In this document: piece after piece, positions 14,311-22,903 of the stretch
Position numbering within the stretch: the first letter of the stretch is position 1
Layout: each line of letters opens with the position of its first letter
IMG/VR virus record: IMGVR_UViG_3300049827_000336
Coordinates: 1 to 45,740 of that record
DNA from: a virus
DNA: 45,740 bases
Strand: one strand, 5' to 3'
The notes under the pieces: generated by a model
The model's input: the letters and a program-made list of their open reading frames with translations, nothing else
What the model was told of the DNA's origin: nothing
Database searches by the model: none
Translations under genes and position numbers: made by a program

Positions 14311-15368
14311 GCGAGAATCGTTGGAGTCCTGGCGGGCAGAATCCACTCAGGACACGCTCGCGGCCTCGTGTTGTTGCTCCGGCGTGGGAGGATACCGCAC
14401 CTGGCGTAACGATTAGTTGTACGGTTGGAACGGCAACTGCGAGCGGTCTTGCCGCGGGGATTACAAGCAATCTAACTATCGCCGCAGCAGTCGGAACGGC
14501 AACGGCCAATGGGTTTGTTGCAAGCGTTCAGACCATTACTACGATTGCCTGTACGAAGGGAACGGCAACCGCCAACGGGCAGATTGCGAATGTCGCTACG
14601 AATGTAACCCTACCTGCGATAATCGGTACTGCAACGGCGAATGGAGCTGTTGCGGGGGTTGCAACAAACGTTACGATTCCCTCAACGGTTGGAACAGCGA
14701 CGGCGAATGGACTGGTTGCGACAGTTACTCTCAGCGGCACGGTCACGATCAGTTGTACTGTAGGGACCGCGACAGCTGAGGGGGCTGCGGCAGGAGTTGC
14801 GACAAACGTCACGTTGCCTGCGACAACCGGAACGGCAACAGCCGAGGGTCTCCCCGCGGCGATTACGGTAAGCAGTACGGTAACAATTTCCTGTGTTGTG
14901 GGGACTGCGACGGCGAACGGAGCCGTAGCGAATGTTGCGACAAATGTTAGCCTTCCAGCGACAGTTGGAACTGCGACAGCCAGTGGACAAATTGCTGGCG
15001 TTGCCACGAATGTTACAGTCCCAGCGACCGTAGGAACGGCGACAGCGAATGGCCTCGGAGCAGGGGTTGCGCTGAACGCAACGATCGGCTGCACGACCGG
15101 AACGGCTACGGCTTATGGCCTGTCCTTCACGGATGTTGTAAGTGCAGTCATCAATGCGTTAGTTGGCACGGCGACAGCGAATGGTTTGGCTGCGAATGTT
15201 TACATTAACCAGCAAATTGATGCAACAATCGGAACTGCAACGGCGCGAGGTCTTCCCGCGCGCGCCGGGATTCGCACCTTGAGCGATGCCGAAATTAAGA
15301 GTATCGTTGACTCCATCATTGCTTCGCCTTTGGGCTTAACCGTGGCTAAATACTTGGGGGTGAGATGA
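14307..15368 (+). CDS. 13-copy GTATANG tandem-repeat virion protein
   Basis: 353 residues. After a basic, Pro-containing N terminus (about 30 residues) the protein consists of 13 copies of GTATAxG, each within a unit of about 22 residues (VTLPATVGTATANG, then a five-residue variable segment, then VATN). Three units are extended to about 24. A non-repeated helical C terminus (SDAEIKSIVDSIIASP) ends it. The regular strand-turn-strand pattern suggests a beta-solenoid or repeated hairpin fibre. GTG start overlaps the preceding stop. It lies just before the connector and tail-fibre genes, so it is probably a tail or head fibre; function unknown. Confidence 0.8.
   Translation: MSENRWSPGGQNPLRTRSRPRVVAPAWEDTAPGVTISCTVGTATASGLAAGITSNLTIAAAVGTATANGFVASVQTITTIACTKGTATANGQIANVATNVTLPAIIGTATANGAVAGVATNVTIPSTVGTATANGLVATVTLSGTVTISCTVGTATAEGAAAGVATNVTLPATTGTATAEGLPAAITVSSTVTISCVVGTATANGAVANVATNVSLPATVGTATASGQIAGVATNVTVPATVGTATANGLGAGVALNATIGCTTGTATAYGLSFTDVVSAVINALVGTATANGLAANVYINQQIDATIGTATARGLPARAGIRTLSDAEIKSIVDSIIASPLGLTVAKYLGVR
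14420..15250 (+). repeat. Degenerate 66-bp coding tandem repeats
   Basis: DNA encoding the 13 GTATAxG units. The unit length is mostly 66 bp, with three longer units of about 72 bp. Codons for the GTATA core vary (GGAACGGCAACT, GGAACTGCGACA and similar), so the array is old or under protein-level selection rather than freshly expanded. Confidence 0.8.
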
Positions 15369-15454
15369 CTGACCTAGACCTGATTTTAATCGCGGAAGCT
15401 TTTTGGAGCGACCCGCGAGTTTTGAATCTTGCAAAGTTTCTCGCGTTGAAGTGA
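15365..15454 (+). CDS. 29-residue miniprotein
   Basis: The ATG overlaps the stop of the repeat protein (ATGA). The product starts MTDLDLILIAEAFWSDPRVL and ends LAKFLALK. It fills the only gap before the connector gene at 15462. The hydrophobic/acidic pattern could form one amphipathic helix. Real by coupling and spacing, but too short to be certain. Confidence 0.5.
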   Translation: MTDLDLILIAEAFWSDPRVLNLAKFLALK

Positions 15455-15461
15455 GGATACC

Positions 15462-16106
15462 ATGACCGGCGAGACGATGTTGAATATGCTGATGCAAAGG
15501 CTGGGGAATCGAACAGACCCCGATCTGCGCGCTGCCTTGTTGGTTGAGGCAATGCAGGCTCAGTCAAATGTGCTTGAAGCGATGGAGTACATCCCGTGGT
15601 TTTTGCTTTCGGAGAACACCTCAACGACGACAACGGTTAATGAGCGGAGGCTGGCGTTGCCGCCGGATTTCCTCGCGGAAGATGAGGACGGTGCGCTTAT
15701 CTACATCGACGCGAATCGGAAAGAAAACATCTTGCCAAAGGACGACTTCGACTATTGCGTGGAATACTTTCGGGACTATTCTCCGGGGTATCCTCGAGCC
15801 TACGCACTGCATGGAGAGTATTTTCACATTTTCCCCGTGCCAAATGCGGCCTATACGGTGCAGTTGAGGTACTTCGCGCGGGATACTGTGCCGACGGATG
15901 GGGCGGTGGAGAACAAGTGGCTTCGGAATGCGGGGATGTTGCTGCTTGCCGAGACTGGGAGGGTCGGTGCGGCGCTCTACATTCAGAATCCCGAGTTGGC
16001 GATTTCCTTCACTGAGGAATACAAGAGGCAAAAGGAACTCCTAAAGGTGCGGAATGAAACCCAACTGCACACGAACCGCGACTATCGTAAAGGGGGTGTG
16101 TCATGA
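15462..16106 (+). CDS. Head-to-tail connector/adaptor protein (P22 gp4-like)
   Basis: 214 residues, helical N terminus (MLNMLMQRLGNRTDPDLRAA) followed by a middle with strands and conserved-looking aromatic signatures (YALHGEYFHIFPVPNAAYTV, LRYFARD) and a C-terminal helix pair (NPELAISFTEEYKRQKELL). This layout is typical of podovirus adaptor proteins that ring the portal and receive the tail. GAGGATAC precedes the ATG. The stop overlaps the next ATG. Family identification from pattern memory; moderate certainty. Confidence 0.65.
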   Translation: MTGETMLNMLMQRLGNRTDPDLRAALLVEAMQAQSNVLEAMEYIPWFLLSENTSTTTTVNERRLALPPDFLAEDEDGALIYIDANRKENILPKDDFDYCVEYFRDYSPGYPRAYALHGEYFHIFPVPNAAYTVQLRYFARDTVPTDGAVENKWLRNAGMLLLAETGRVGAALYIQNPELAISFTEEYKRQKELLKVRNETQLHTNRDYRKGGVS

Positions 16107-17296
16107 GTTTGATCGACCCGACAGTTCCAATCTTTGGCAATCCGACGACGGAGAGCGTGAGGACGAACTTCGCGCGGGCGAAGTCGGAGCTCGAAACTCT
16201 CGAAACGTCAGTTGCGGCCCTTCAAGTGGATGTGACGGCCGTGGAGGCGGATATCGTCCAACTTTCTGCGCCTGCCTTGACGGAATACGGCGGGATAAAC
16301 TTCAACGGCTCGACGGATTACCTCGATACGAATCCCCTAACAGGGATCACCGATACGTTGAAGGGAACGCTGGCGATTAAGTTGCGTTGCGCGGATGCGA
16401 TTCCGGCGGCTACGCAGTATCTCTTTCACACTACCGGACCGCGCTTTCAAGTCCTCCGCGCGGTGACGACGGGGGTGCTGTCGATCGCAGCCTTTACTGC
16501 GGGTGGAACTCAGATTATGGGCCGCAACGTTGGTACAATTCTACTTAACCAAGCCCGCGAATACACTATTCTCGTATCATGGGATTTGGCAGTTGTGGGA
16601 TCGGCGAAGTGTTGGATTAATGATATTCAGTGTACGATGACGGGGCCGTTTTTTGATGGTTCTTCTGGGAACATTGACTACACCGTTGCGGAGTGGGCTT
16701 TGGGTGCGACAGTTAGCGGGATTTTACCGTTTGCCGGCGACATCTACATGGTCTGGTTCGACGAGACTGTTGCTCTCAATTTCGACGACGTAGCGGTGCG
16801 CCGGAAATTCTTCGATGAAGCGGGTCGCACGGTGTGGCTGGGTGCAACGGGGGATGTTCCCACAGGAACCGCGCCAATCCTGTTCCACGCCTATGATGAC
16901 TTCGCCGAGTGGATTTATCAGCGTGGGCGGACGACGACGGCATGGACAGTGAATGGAACTCCGGCGAATGTGGCGGTTGTTGACTATGGCTATGACCACT
17001 ATACAAGTCGCCACTTCGCCATCACAACCGCCACCTTCACCGTTGGCCGCACTGTCGCGTCGATTGCGGTTAACTATGCAGGAACCTGCACCTTGACCCT
17101 TCCCGACGCTGGCGACTGGGTTGGCCGGGAAATTTGGATTCGCACCTTGACGGCGAACGCCGTTATCAGCAATTCAGCGAATGTGATCCCCTCCGCGAGC
17201 GGGACACCTGGCACCGCGATCTGTGCAGCCACCGCGGGGAAGAGTGTGTTGCTTAAGAGCGGCGGGGCATTTTGGCAAACCGTGATGACGAACTGA
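16103..17296 (+). CDS. Tail fibre-like protein with coiled coil and lectin-like domain
   Basis: 397 residues. Residues 20-55 form a coiled coil (FARAKSELETLETSVAALQV), as in trimeric fibres. The next 200 residues start with GGINFNGSTDYLDTN and have the strand pattern of concanavalin A/LamG-like domains. A smaller C-terminal beta domain (about 300-397) ends in WQTVMTN. Probably a trimeric host-contact or tail accessory protein. It overlaps the adaptor gene by 4 bases. Confidence 0.7.
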   Translation: MSLIDPTVPIFGNPTTESVRTNFARAKSELETLETSVAALQVDVTAVEADIVQLSAPALTEYGGINFNGSTDYLDTNPLTGITDTLKGTLAIKLRCADAIPAATQYLFHTTGPRFQVLRAVTTGVLSIAAFTAGGTQIMGRNVGTILLNQAREYTILVSWDLAVVGSAKCWINDIQCTMTGPFFDGSSGNIDYTVAEWALGATVSGILPFAGDIYMVWFDETVALNFDDVAVRRKFFDEAGRTVWLGATGDVPTGTAPILFHAYDDFAEWIYQRGRTTTAWTVNGTPANVAVVDYGYDHYTSRHFAITTATFTVGRTVASIAVNYAGTCTLTLPDAGDWVGREIWIRTLTANAVISNSANVIPSASGTPGTAICAATAGKSVLLKSGGAFWQTVMTN

Positions 17297-17297
17297 T

Positions 17298-17468
17298 ATG
17301 ACTTGGACCCCCGTTCCTTCGGGAAGTCGGCAGTGGGTTGGCGGCGTTAGCCTGTGGGATGCTGGCGCCACTGCGTGGGATTCCAACTTTTCCATTTGGG
17401 ATAACTTGCCGGGAAGTCCCTGGACCGCGGAAGTTACGATTGGCTCGTCTTGGATAAGTGAGGTTTGA
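17298..17468 (+). CDS. 56-residue Trp-rich small protein
   Basis: The ORF starts at ATG 17298, one base after the preceding stop, and ends at TGA 17468, one base before the tailspike ATG, so it fits exactly in the gap. The product has seven Trp in repeating contexts (SLWDAGATAWDS, SIWDN, SSWIS). Similar short WDxxxxxWD proteins accompany phage tail fibres, so a small tail-associated protein is likely; function unknown. Confidence 0.65.
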   Translation: MTWTPVPSGSRQWVGGVSLWDAGATAWDSNFSIWDNLPGSPWTAEVTIGSSWISEV

Positions 17469-17469
17469 T

Positions 17470-19854
17470 ATGGCGCTTGAAAGTGGGACGTATTTGAATG
17501 ATCTGGTTGCGACGAATCCGACGGGAACGGATCAGTTTTCCGAGGGCGACAATCACCTGCGGTTGCTCAAGACGACGCTGAAGAACACGTTTCCGGGGAT
17601 GGGTGGGCGGGCTTGGCGCGCGCAATCGAAATCGACGAACTACACGCTGGAAACAACCGACAACATGTCAACGATTGTTTGCAGTGCGACGTTGACGCTG
17701 AGCGGGACGGCTGCGACGCTGGGGAATGGATATTGGGTGCTGGTGGAGAATACCTCCGCTGCGGGCATCGTGGCGCTACCAGGAGCGACGTTCCTCGGTC
17801 CGGGAGAAGCGACACTGTTGACGTGCGATGGGACGAACTTCCGCTCGGTCAATGTAGGTAATCACCATGTCTTCAATGTGAGGGGCTATGGTGCGAAGGG
17901 AGATGGAGTTGCCAATGACACGACGAAGATACAGGCAGCCATTAACGCGGCAGTAGCTGCTGGGGGTGGCATTGTTTACCTGCCGCATGGTTCCTATCTT
18001 GTCTCGGCCACCTTGTCTTGGATTGTAGATAAGATTTCCCTCCTCGGCGATAGCATGTGGACTTCGATCATCACAAGGGCAACCGATTACGGCGACACGG
18101 TTCTTATTAATGAAGCGGAAACGGTTGCCAACGCGAGGCGTGCATACACTTCAATTAGCAACTTGCGCTTCGTGTCGACTACGTTGACGACGAATGGTGC
18201 GCATATTCACGCTAAGCGAATGCAGTTTAGCATTATTGAAAACGTAAGTATGAGCAATGGGTTCATCGGGATTCTGTGCGAGGGGATCGCCCAGACGATG
18301 ATGGATAACCTCTGGTTTATTTTCAATAATTTAGGCGGATCAACGCTAGGAAGATCGTATCTTAAGTTTCTTCCGAATGAGGTGGCTGGAAACGTCGCGC
18401 GCGCGGGAGACTTGGTAATCTCTAACTTCAATTTCCGACAAGGCGCGAGTAGTCCTGTAGTGCAACATGGAATCTGGATTGAGTGCTCGGATGGGATTTG
18501 GCTTTCGAATGGTCACGTCGGTGGCGGGGATGATTCGCAGCTTTACATTAACCACTCAAATACTACCTCTGATGACGTTATCGCAAACATTGACTCTACA
18601 AATGTTATCTTCGATGCTGGGACAGGGACAAGTTCTTATGGGTTGATTATGTCCGGCGCGGTGGCAGAAAAAGCCTTTAGAAACATCGGATTTTCCAACT
18701 GTCGTTTCCTCGGCGGTTCGGTTGATTTGACTGGCATTTACGTCGCTGCGGGCTGCGATGCGCGGAGTGTTACCTTCACTGGTTGCCATGTGTTTGGGTA
18801 TAAGCAGAATGGTATCCAACTCAATTCGACCGATACTGGGCCGTTCACCTTCACCGGCATGATGCTGACGCATAACTCGGCTTCGAACAGTGGTGTCTAT
18901 AGTCATATGCAAATTGGTGCGGGGGTAAAGCACGTTACGGTAACAGGTGGAAACTATGGATCTACACTTTATTCCAGCACCCAACCTCCCACCGCAAGGT
19001 ACGGCATTTCGATCAACCCCTCTGCAGAGCACATCACCATCAACGGTGTATCCTTCCGCGAATTGTTCTGGACTGGGATTAACATCGGCCAAGTTTCGAA
19101 CACGGTCGTTATTGAGGGGTGCAATGATGAGACGAGGGATTACGTTTATCTCTACTTCGACACACAGACGGCAGGCTTTGCTGTTGGGGATACTGTGCTT
19201 GGCAGTTCCTCGGGTCACACTGGTATCGTTGTTAGGCAGTGGGATGCGGGCACCGCAGGAGTTCTCATTATGCGGAGTTCCACGGGGATCTTTACCGACA
19301 ATGAAACTATTACCAGCACGAAATACGATGGAAGTGCGGGAGGTTCTGCTCTGGCAAATGGAACGGCCTATCGCGCTTGGCATATCCCGACAACGGATGA
19401 CTTATTGCTAATTCCGCAACAGCGGATGCAAAATGTTCGTGCGGGCGCGACTTTGGCCTTTGATACCCAAACGGCAGACTTCGTGGTGGGCGAGTTCATT
19501 CGCGGGGGGACGAGTGGTGCAATGGCGCTGATCTGGGCGCAGACGGATTCTGGTGCGACGGGCACGCTGAACCTGGCGCACGTCGTCGGTACCTTCCAGG
19601 CTGGCGAGACGCTAACCGGAGTGGAGGGTGGTGCGGCTAGGGCGACTGGCGCGCAAACGACAGTTTCCACCGTGACGGACATTAATCCAGTCCAGCGCGA
19701 TCGGCTGGCGATCTTGAAGTTCGCGCAAGCTACCACGATGACGGATGGAGGGAATATGAAGCTGAACGGTTCGGGCAGCTTCGACGTAGACGACACGCTA
19801 ACGGTGGTGTGCGACGGCGATGTGTGGTATGAGATAGGCCGAAGCACTAACTAA
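17470..19854 (+). CDS. Tailspike with pectate-lyase-like beta-helix
   Basis: 794 residues from ATG 17470; an in-frame GTG at 17458 adds four residues and is less likely. The N-terminal virion-binding region (ESGTYLNDLVATNPTGTDQF, then GDNHLRLLKTTLKNTFPG) is typical of podovirus tail fibres. At about residues 137-165 FNVRGYGAKGDGVANDT opens a right-handed parallel beta-helix, the fold of tailspikes that bind or cleave capsular or O-antigen polysaccharide. Near the C terminus two related modules of about 70 residues both begin with FDTQTAxFxVG (near 568 and 660). The active-site residues cannot be assigned by eye. Expected to determine host range. Confidence 0.85.
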   Translation: MALESGTYLNDLVATNPTGTDQFSEGDNHLRLLKTTLKNTFPGMGGRAWRAQSKSTNYTLETTDNMSTIVCSATLTLSGTAATLGNGYWVLVENTSAAGIVALPGATFLGPGEATLLTCDGTNFRSVNVGNHHVFNVRGYGAKGDGVANDTTKIQAAINAAVAAGGGIVYLPHGSYLVSATLSWIVDKISLLGDSMWTSIITRATDYGDTVLINEAETVANARRAYTSISNLRFVSTTLTTNGAHIHAKRMQFSIIENVSMSNGFIGILCEGIAQTMMDNLWFIFNNLGGSTLGRSYLKFLPNEVAGNVARAGDLVISNFNFRQGASSPVVQHGIWIECSDGIWLSNGHVGGGDDSQLYINHSNTTSDDVIANIDSTNVIFDAGTGTSSYGLIMSGAVAEKAFRNIGFSNCRFLGGSVDLTGIYVAAGCDARSVTFTGCHVFGYKQNGIQLNSTDTGPFTFTGMMLTHNSASNSGVYSHMQIGAGVKHVTVTGGNYGSTLYSSTQPPTARYGISINPSAEHITINGVSFRELFWTGINIGQVSNTVVIEGCNDETRDYVYLYFDTQTAGFAVGDTVLGSSSGHTGIVVRQWDAGTAGVLIMRSSTGIFTDNETITSTKYDGSAGGSALANGTAYRAWHIPTTDDLLLIPQQRMQNVRAGATLAFDTQTADFVVGEFIRGGTSGAMALIWAQTDSGATGTLNLAHVVGTFQAGETLTGVEGGAARATGAQTTVSTVTDINPVQRDRLAILKFAQATTMTDGGNMKLNGSGSFDVDDTLTVVCDGDVWYEIGRSTN

Positions 19855-19864
19855 GGACATAGTT

Positions 19865-21463
19865 ATGCCTCTCATCCCAATCCAACCCGCCGGCTCCCTC
19901 GGAGTCATCTACGACCAAAAGCCGCACGAACTCACCCCGACTGCCTGGAGCGATGCGAGGAATGTGCGCTTCCTTGATGGGTATGCGGCGAGGATGTCTG
20001 GGGAGGAAAGCGTCATGCCGACGGTGGCGACTGCCCCGATCTGGCTCCTCCCCTTTTTTACCTCGACGACCGCGTGGTGGATTTACGCGGGGACAGCTGC
20101 GGTCTACGCCACGGATGGGACGAACCACTATTCTCTCGACGGGGCCGGTGCGCCGTACGCAGCGACCCTCGACGCGAACTGGACCGGGGGAATGCTTAAC
20201 TCGATTCCCATCTTGAGCAACCCCGTGAATGGGCCATTCTACCTCCCTGGTCCGACGCCCGCAACGCTCAACCTGACGGTGCTGCCGAATTGGACGTATG
20301 GTACCGTGGCGGCAATGACTTGCCGGACAATGAGGCCGTTTCGGAACTACCTCATTGCCTACGACATTACGAAAACGGTCGGCACTACGCCGACGAGGTA
20401 TCCGCAGCTGGTCAAGTGGAGCCACGCGGCGGACCCCGGATCACTTCCGATTTCGTGGGATGAAGCGGATACGCGGTACGACACGGGAGAATTTCCCCTC
20501 GCGGATACCGACGGAGCGGTTGTGGATGCACTTCCCTTGCGCGACCTCAATGTGGTCTATAAGGAGGACTGTACCTATCTGATGCAGTGGGTGGGGGGTG
20601 CGTTCATCTTTCGCTTCCAGAAGGCGTTCTCCTCGTTGGGGATCTTGGGACCGAAGTGCATGGCGATGGTGCCGCAAGGGGAACATGTGGTGCTGGCGCA
20701 GGACGATATTGTCTTGCACAACGGGACGACCGCGCAGAGCTTAGTCGACCGGCGAATGCGGAGAAATCTGTTCGCGCGGCTTGACTCGACCTACTATGGG
20801 CGTTCGTTCGTCGCGCAGAACAATGCTGCGAGGGAAATCTGGATATGCATTCCGGAGGTGGGGCATACCCTTCCGAACCTCGCCTTCGTGTGGAACTGGG
20901 GCAGCAATACATGGACGACAAGGGAGTTGAATTTTCCAGCTTTCATAACGAGCGCGGTTGCGTCCCTCAGTGGTGCGGGAACGTGGGATGCGACGAGTGG
21001 AGCGTGGGATTCGCGGGAAATTGTATGGGACTTCCGGCCCTTCAATCCGGCAGTGCCCTATTTCATTGGAGCCTATCCGAATGAAACGCAATTGCGCCTG
21101 CACGACATCGGGGGCTCGTTTGTAGGGACGAATTATGATACCTTTTTGGAGCGCATCGGCCTGGGTGTGCCCTTCGACGCAAATCAGCCTCCTGACACCC
21201 ACTCCGTGAAGTTCGTGCGGGGAGTCTGGCCGCGGATCGAGGGATCGGTAGGAGCCTCCGTGACGGTCGAGGTGGGCTCACAGTTCGACCTGTCCGCCCC
21301 GGTTGTGTGGGCCTCGCCGCGCACCTTCGTCATCGGCTCGACGGAGAAGATTGATGTCCGGGTGAGCGGGCGGCTACTCGCATTTCGCGTGTCATCGCTA
21401 AGCGATGTGGTTTGGCGACTGCATGGTTTCGATGTGGATGTTGTGCGGGGAGGGGGGTTCTAG
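19865..21463 (+). CDS. DNA-stabilisation/tail hub protein (P22 gp10-like)
   Basis: 532 residues, beginning MPLIPIQPAGSLGVIYDQKP and ARNVRFLDGYAARMSG, a start I associate with packaged-DNA stabilisation proteins that plug the portal after packaging. Repeated Trp/Tyr-containing strands (WIYAGTAAVYATDGTNHYSL; FVWNWGSNTWTTREL) suggest a beta-propeller, as in the gp10 group. It follows the tailspike and precedes ejection proteins, consistent with a tail-hub position. The stop TAG shares its last base with the next GTG. Confidence 0.68.
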   Translation: MPLIPIQPAGSLGVIYDQKPHELTPTAWSDARNVRFLDGYAARMSGEESVMPTVATAPIWLLPFFTSTTAWWIYAGTAAVYATDGTNHYSLDGAGAPYAATLDANWTGGMLNSIPILSNPVNGPFYLPGPTPATLNLTVLPNWTYGTVAAMTCRTMRPFRNYLIAYDITKTVGTTPTRYPQLVKWSHAADPGSLPISWDEADTRYDTGEFPLADTDGAVVDALPLRDLNVVYKEDCTYLMQWVGGAFIFRFQKAFSSLGILGPKCMAMVPQGEHVVLAQDDIVLHNGTTAQSLVDRRMRRNLFARLDSTYYGRSFVAQNNAAREIWICIPEVGHTLPNLAFVWNWGSNTWTTRELNFPAFITSAVASLSGAGTWDATSGAWDSREIVWDFRPFNPAVPYFIGAYPNETQLRLHDIGGSFVGTNYDTFLERIGLGVPFDANQPPDTHSVKFVRGVWPRIEGSVGASVTVEVGSQFDLSAPVVWASPRTFVIGSTEKIDVRVSGRLLAFRVSSLSDVVWRLHGFDVDVVRGGGF

Positions 21464-22116
21464 TGTTCACGATTCACTCGAAAGTTGCTCTTGAACCTCA
21501 CTTGAGGGATCAAGGGGAGGTTAGTGCGAGGGAGAGTGCCTATCTCGCCAGGTTGGAGGATTTGCTTCGGGAGCACGCGACGGCGATTAACGGGGATGAT
21601 GTTTGGGAGGATTTGTCCTTCCAAGCGGCGGGGATTAACCCAGCGGGTGCTCCAGATGCGGCTTCATTCGATACGACAACTTATCCCGGAACCTTGCTGT
21701 TTGCTGGGAATCTTGACAATCATATCGCAGGAACCGCCCAAATGCCGCACTCGTGGAGGGATGGAACAGCCGTTCGTCCGCATATCCACTGGACGAAAAC
21801 GACGGCGGATGGCAGTGCGTTAGCGGTGGAGTGGGCAATGAGATTTGCAGTCGTTGACATTAACGCAACAATTCCCGCGATGAGCGCCTGGGTTCCTGGG
21901 ACGTTGCAAATTGGAGACCTGACGACAAATGGTCGGCATAACATCACGAGCTTTAGTGAGCTGGCAATGACAGGTCGAGGAATTTCGACGATCATTATCT
22001 GGGAGTTACGGCGTGCCGGCTCGACGGATGCTTATAACTCCAACGCACGACTGTTGGCCCTTGACTTCCATTACCAACGAAACGCGTCGGGATCGAGAAG
22101 GGAGTATGTGAAATGA
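21463..22116 (+). CDS. Conserved-type tail-region protein
   Basis: 217 residues from GTG 21463, supported by a strong GGAGGGG site and the one-base overlap with the previous stop. An N-terminal helix (ESAYLARLEDLLREHAT) is followed by a beta-rich body with the distinctive HSWRDGTAVRPHIHWTKTT and ending LLALDFHYQRNASG. The two His in RPHIHW stand out and could bind metal. I recognise this as a phage structural-region type but cannot name a function. Confidence 0.68.
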   Translation: MFTIHSKVALEPHLRDQGEVSARESAYLARLEDLLREHATAINGDDVWEDLSFQAAGINPAGAPDAASFDTTTYPGTLLFAGNLDNHIAGTAQMPHSWRDGTAVRPHIHWTKTTADGSALAVEWAMRFAVVDINATIPAMSAWVPGTLQIGDLTTNGRHNITSFSELAMTGRGISTIIIWELRRAGSTDAYNSNARLLALDFHYQRNASGSRREYVK

Positions 22117-22550
22117 TGCCGGAGGGGGTGGTGGTGAAGCAGGTTGAATACCACGATCTGCCGGAGGTATGGGATACAATTGAACCGTTGTATGAGGAAG
22201 TTATCGTCAACGGGTATGCTGTGCCTCAACTGTCCTCCTACATTCCCATCTTCCAGCGTGGACACGCACAACTCTGGATTGGAAAGTTGGGGGAGGAGAT
22301 TGTCGGGATGATGATAACGGAGTTGGTTGATCTTCCCTCCGGTCGGATTGCACGGATTCTCGCTCTCGCCTCGCACGCGATGAGGGACTTGAAGGCGTAT
22401 CAGACGACGTTTGAACTGTGGGCGTCGGTGAACGGGGCGGGCGCGCTGGAAGCGATTTGTTCGGATAAACTTCTTGCGGTTCATGCAAGGTATGGGTTTG
22501 AAAAGGTGGCGAATGTGATTCGTAAGGGACTCGGAAAGGAGATGCATTGA
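22113..22550 (+). CDS. GNAT acetyltransferase-like phage protein
   Basis: 145 residues with the outline of a GNAT fold: an N-terminal VVKQVEYHDLPEVWDTIEPL helix, a central strand pair (AQLWIGKLGEEIVGMMITEL), helices, and the closing ARYGFEKVANVIRKGL typical of the GNAT C terminus. The canonical acetyl-CoA loop is not clear. GNAT-like proteins next to internal/ejection genes are common in podoviruses, and this may be a structural derivative that has lost catalysis. Overlaps neighbours on both sides. Confidence 0.68.
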   Translation: MMPEGVVVKQVEYHDLPEVWDTIEPLYEEVIVNGYAVPQLSSYIPIFQRGHAQLWIGKLGEEIVGMMITELVDLPSGRIARILALASHAMRDLKAYQTTFELWASVNGAGALEAICSDKLLAVHARYGFEKVANVIRKGLGKEMH

Positions 22551-22903
22551 TGGCAACAAATCCATTGTTGGCTTTGTTTCAAGCGCAGGCGGGGATACAG
22601 AACTCGGGGATGAGTCCGCAAGAAGCCTCGGTATACATACCACAAGTTCTGCCACAACTTGCACCCCTTTTTCAGTCAGCGGCAACACCGGCAGCATCCG
22701 CGCCGAAACCGCAGATGCAGCTGCCGGCGGCAGCAACGGTGCAAGCTCCTCGGTTTGAGCATATTCCATTTCCCTCAGGGAAGGGTGCGACCCCCGGAGC
22801 AACGCCGCAACAGTTTGCACCGCCCACGCAACAGACGGGTCGGCAGATCGCCTCCGCGGCGAGTCCTTGGGCTAACATGCTTTATGGAGCGACAGGAAAA
22901 TGA
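22550..22903 (+). CDS. Small Pro/Gln/Ala-rich protein
   Basis: 117 residues, ATG overlapping the preceding TGA. A short helical N terminus (NPLLALFQAQAGIQ) precedes a disordered Ala/Pro/Gln-rich body. Probably an internal virion or assembly factor coupled to the ejection-protein gene that follows; no motif seen. Confidence 0.65.
   Translation: MATNPLLALFQAQAGIQNSGMSPQEASVYIPQVLPQLAPLFQSAATPAASAPKPQMQLPAAATVQAPRFEHIPFPSGKGATPGATPQQFAPPTQQTGRQIASAASPWANMLYGATGK

Noticed and set aside
14528-15094. 188-codon minus-strand frame opposite the GTATANG repeats
   Set aside because: Its own periodicity (AVAVPT) is only the reverse reading of the repeat DNA; the plus frame has the start overlap and the unique termini.
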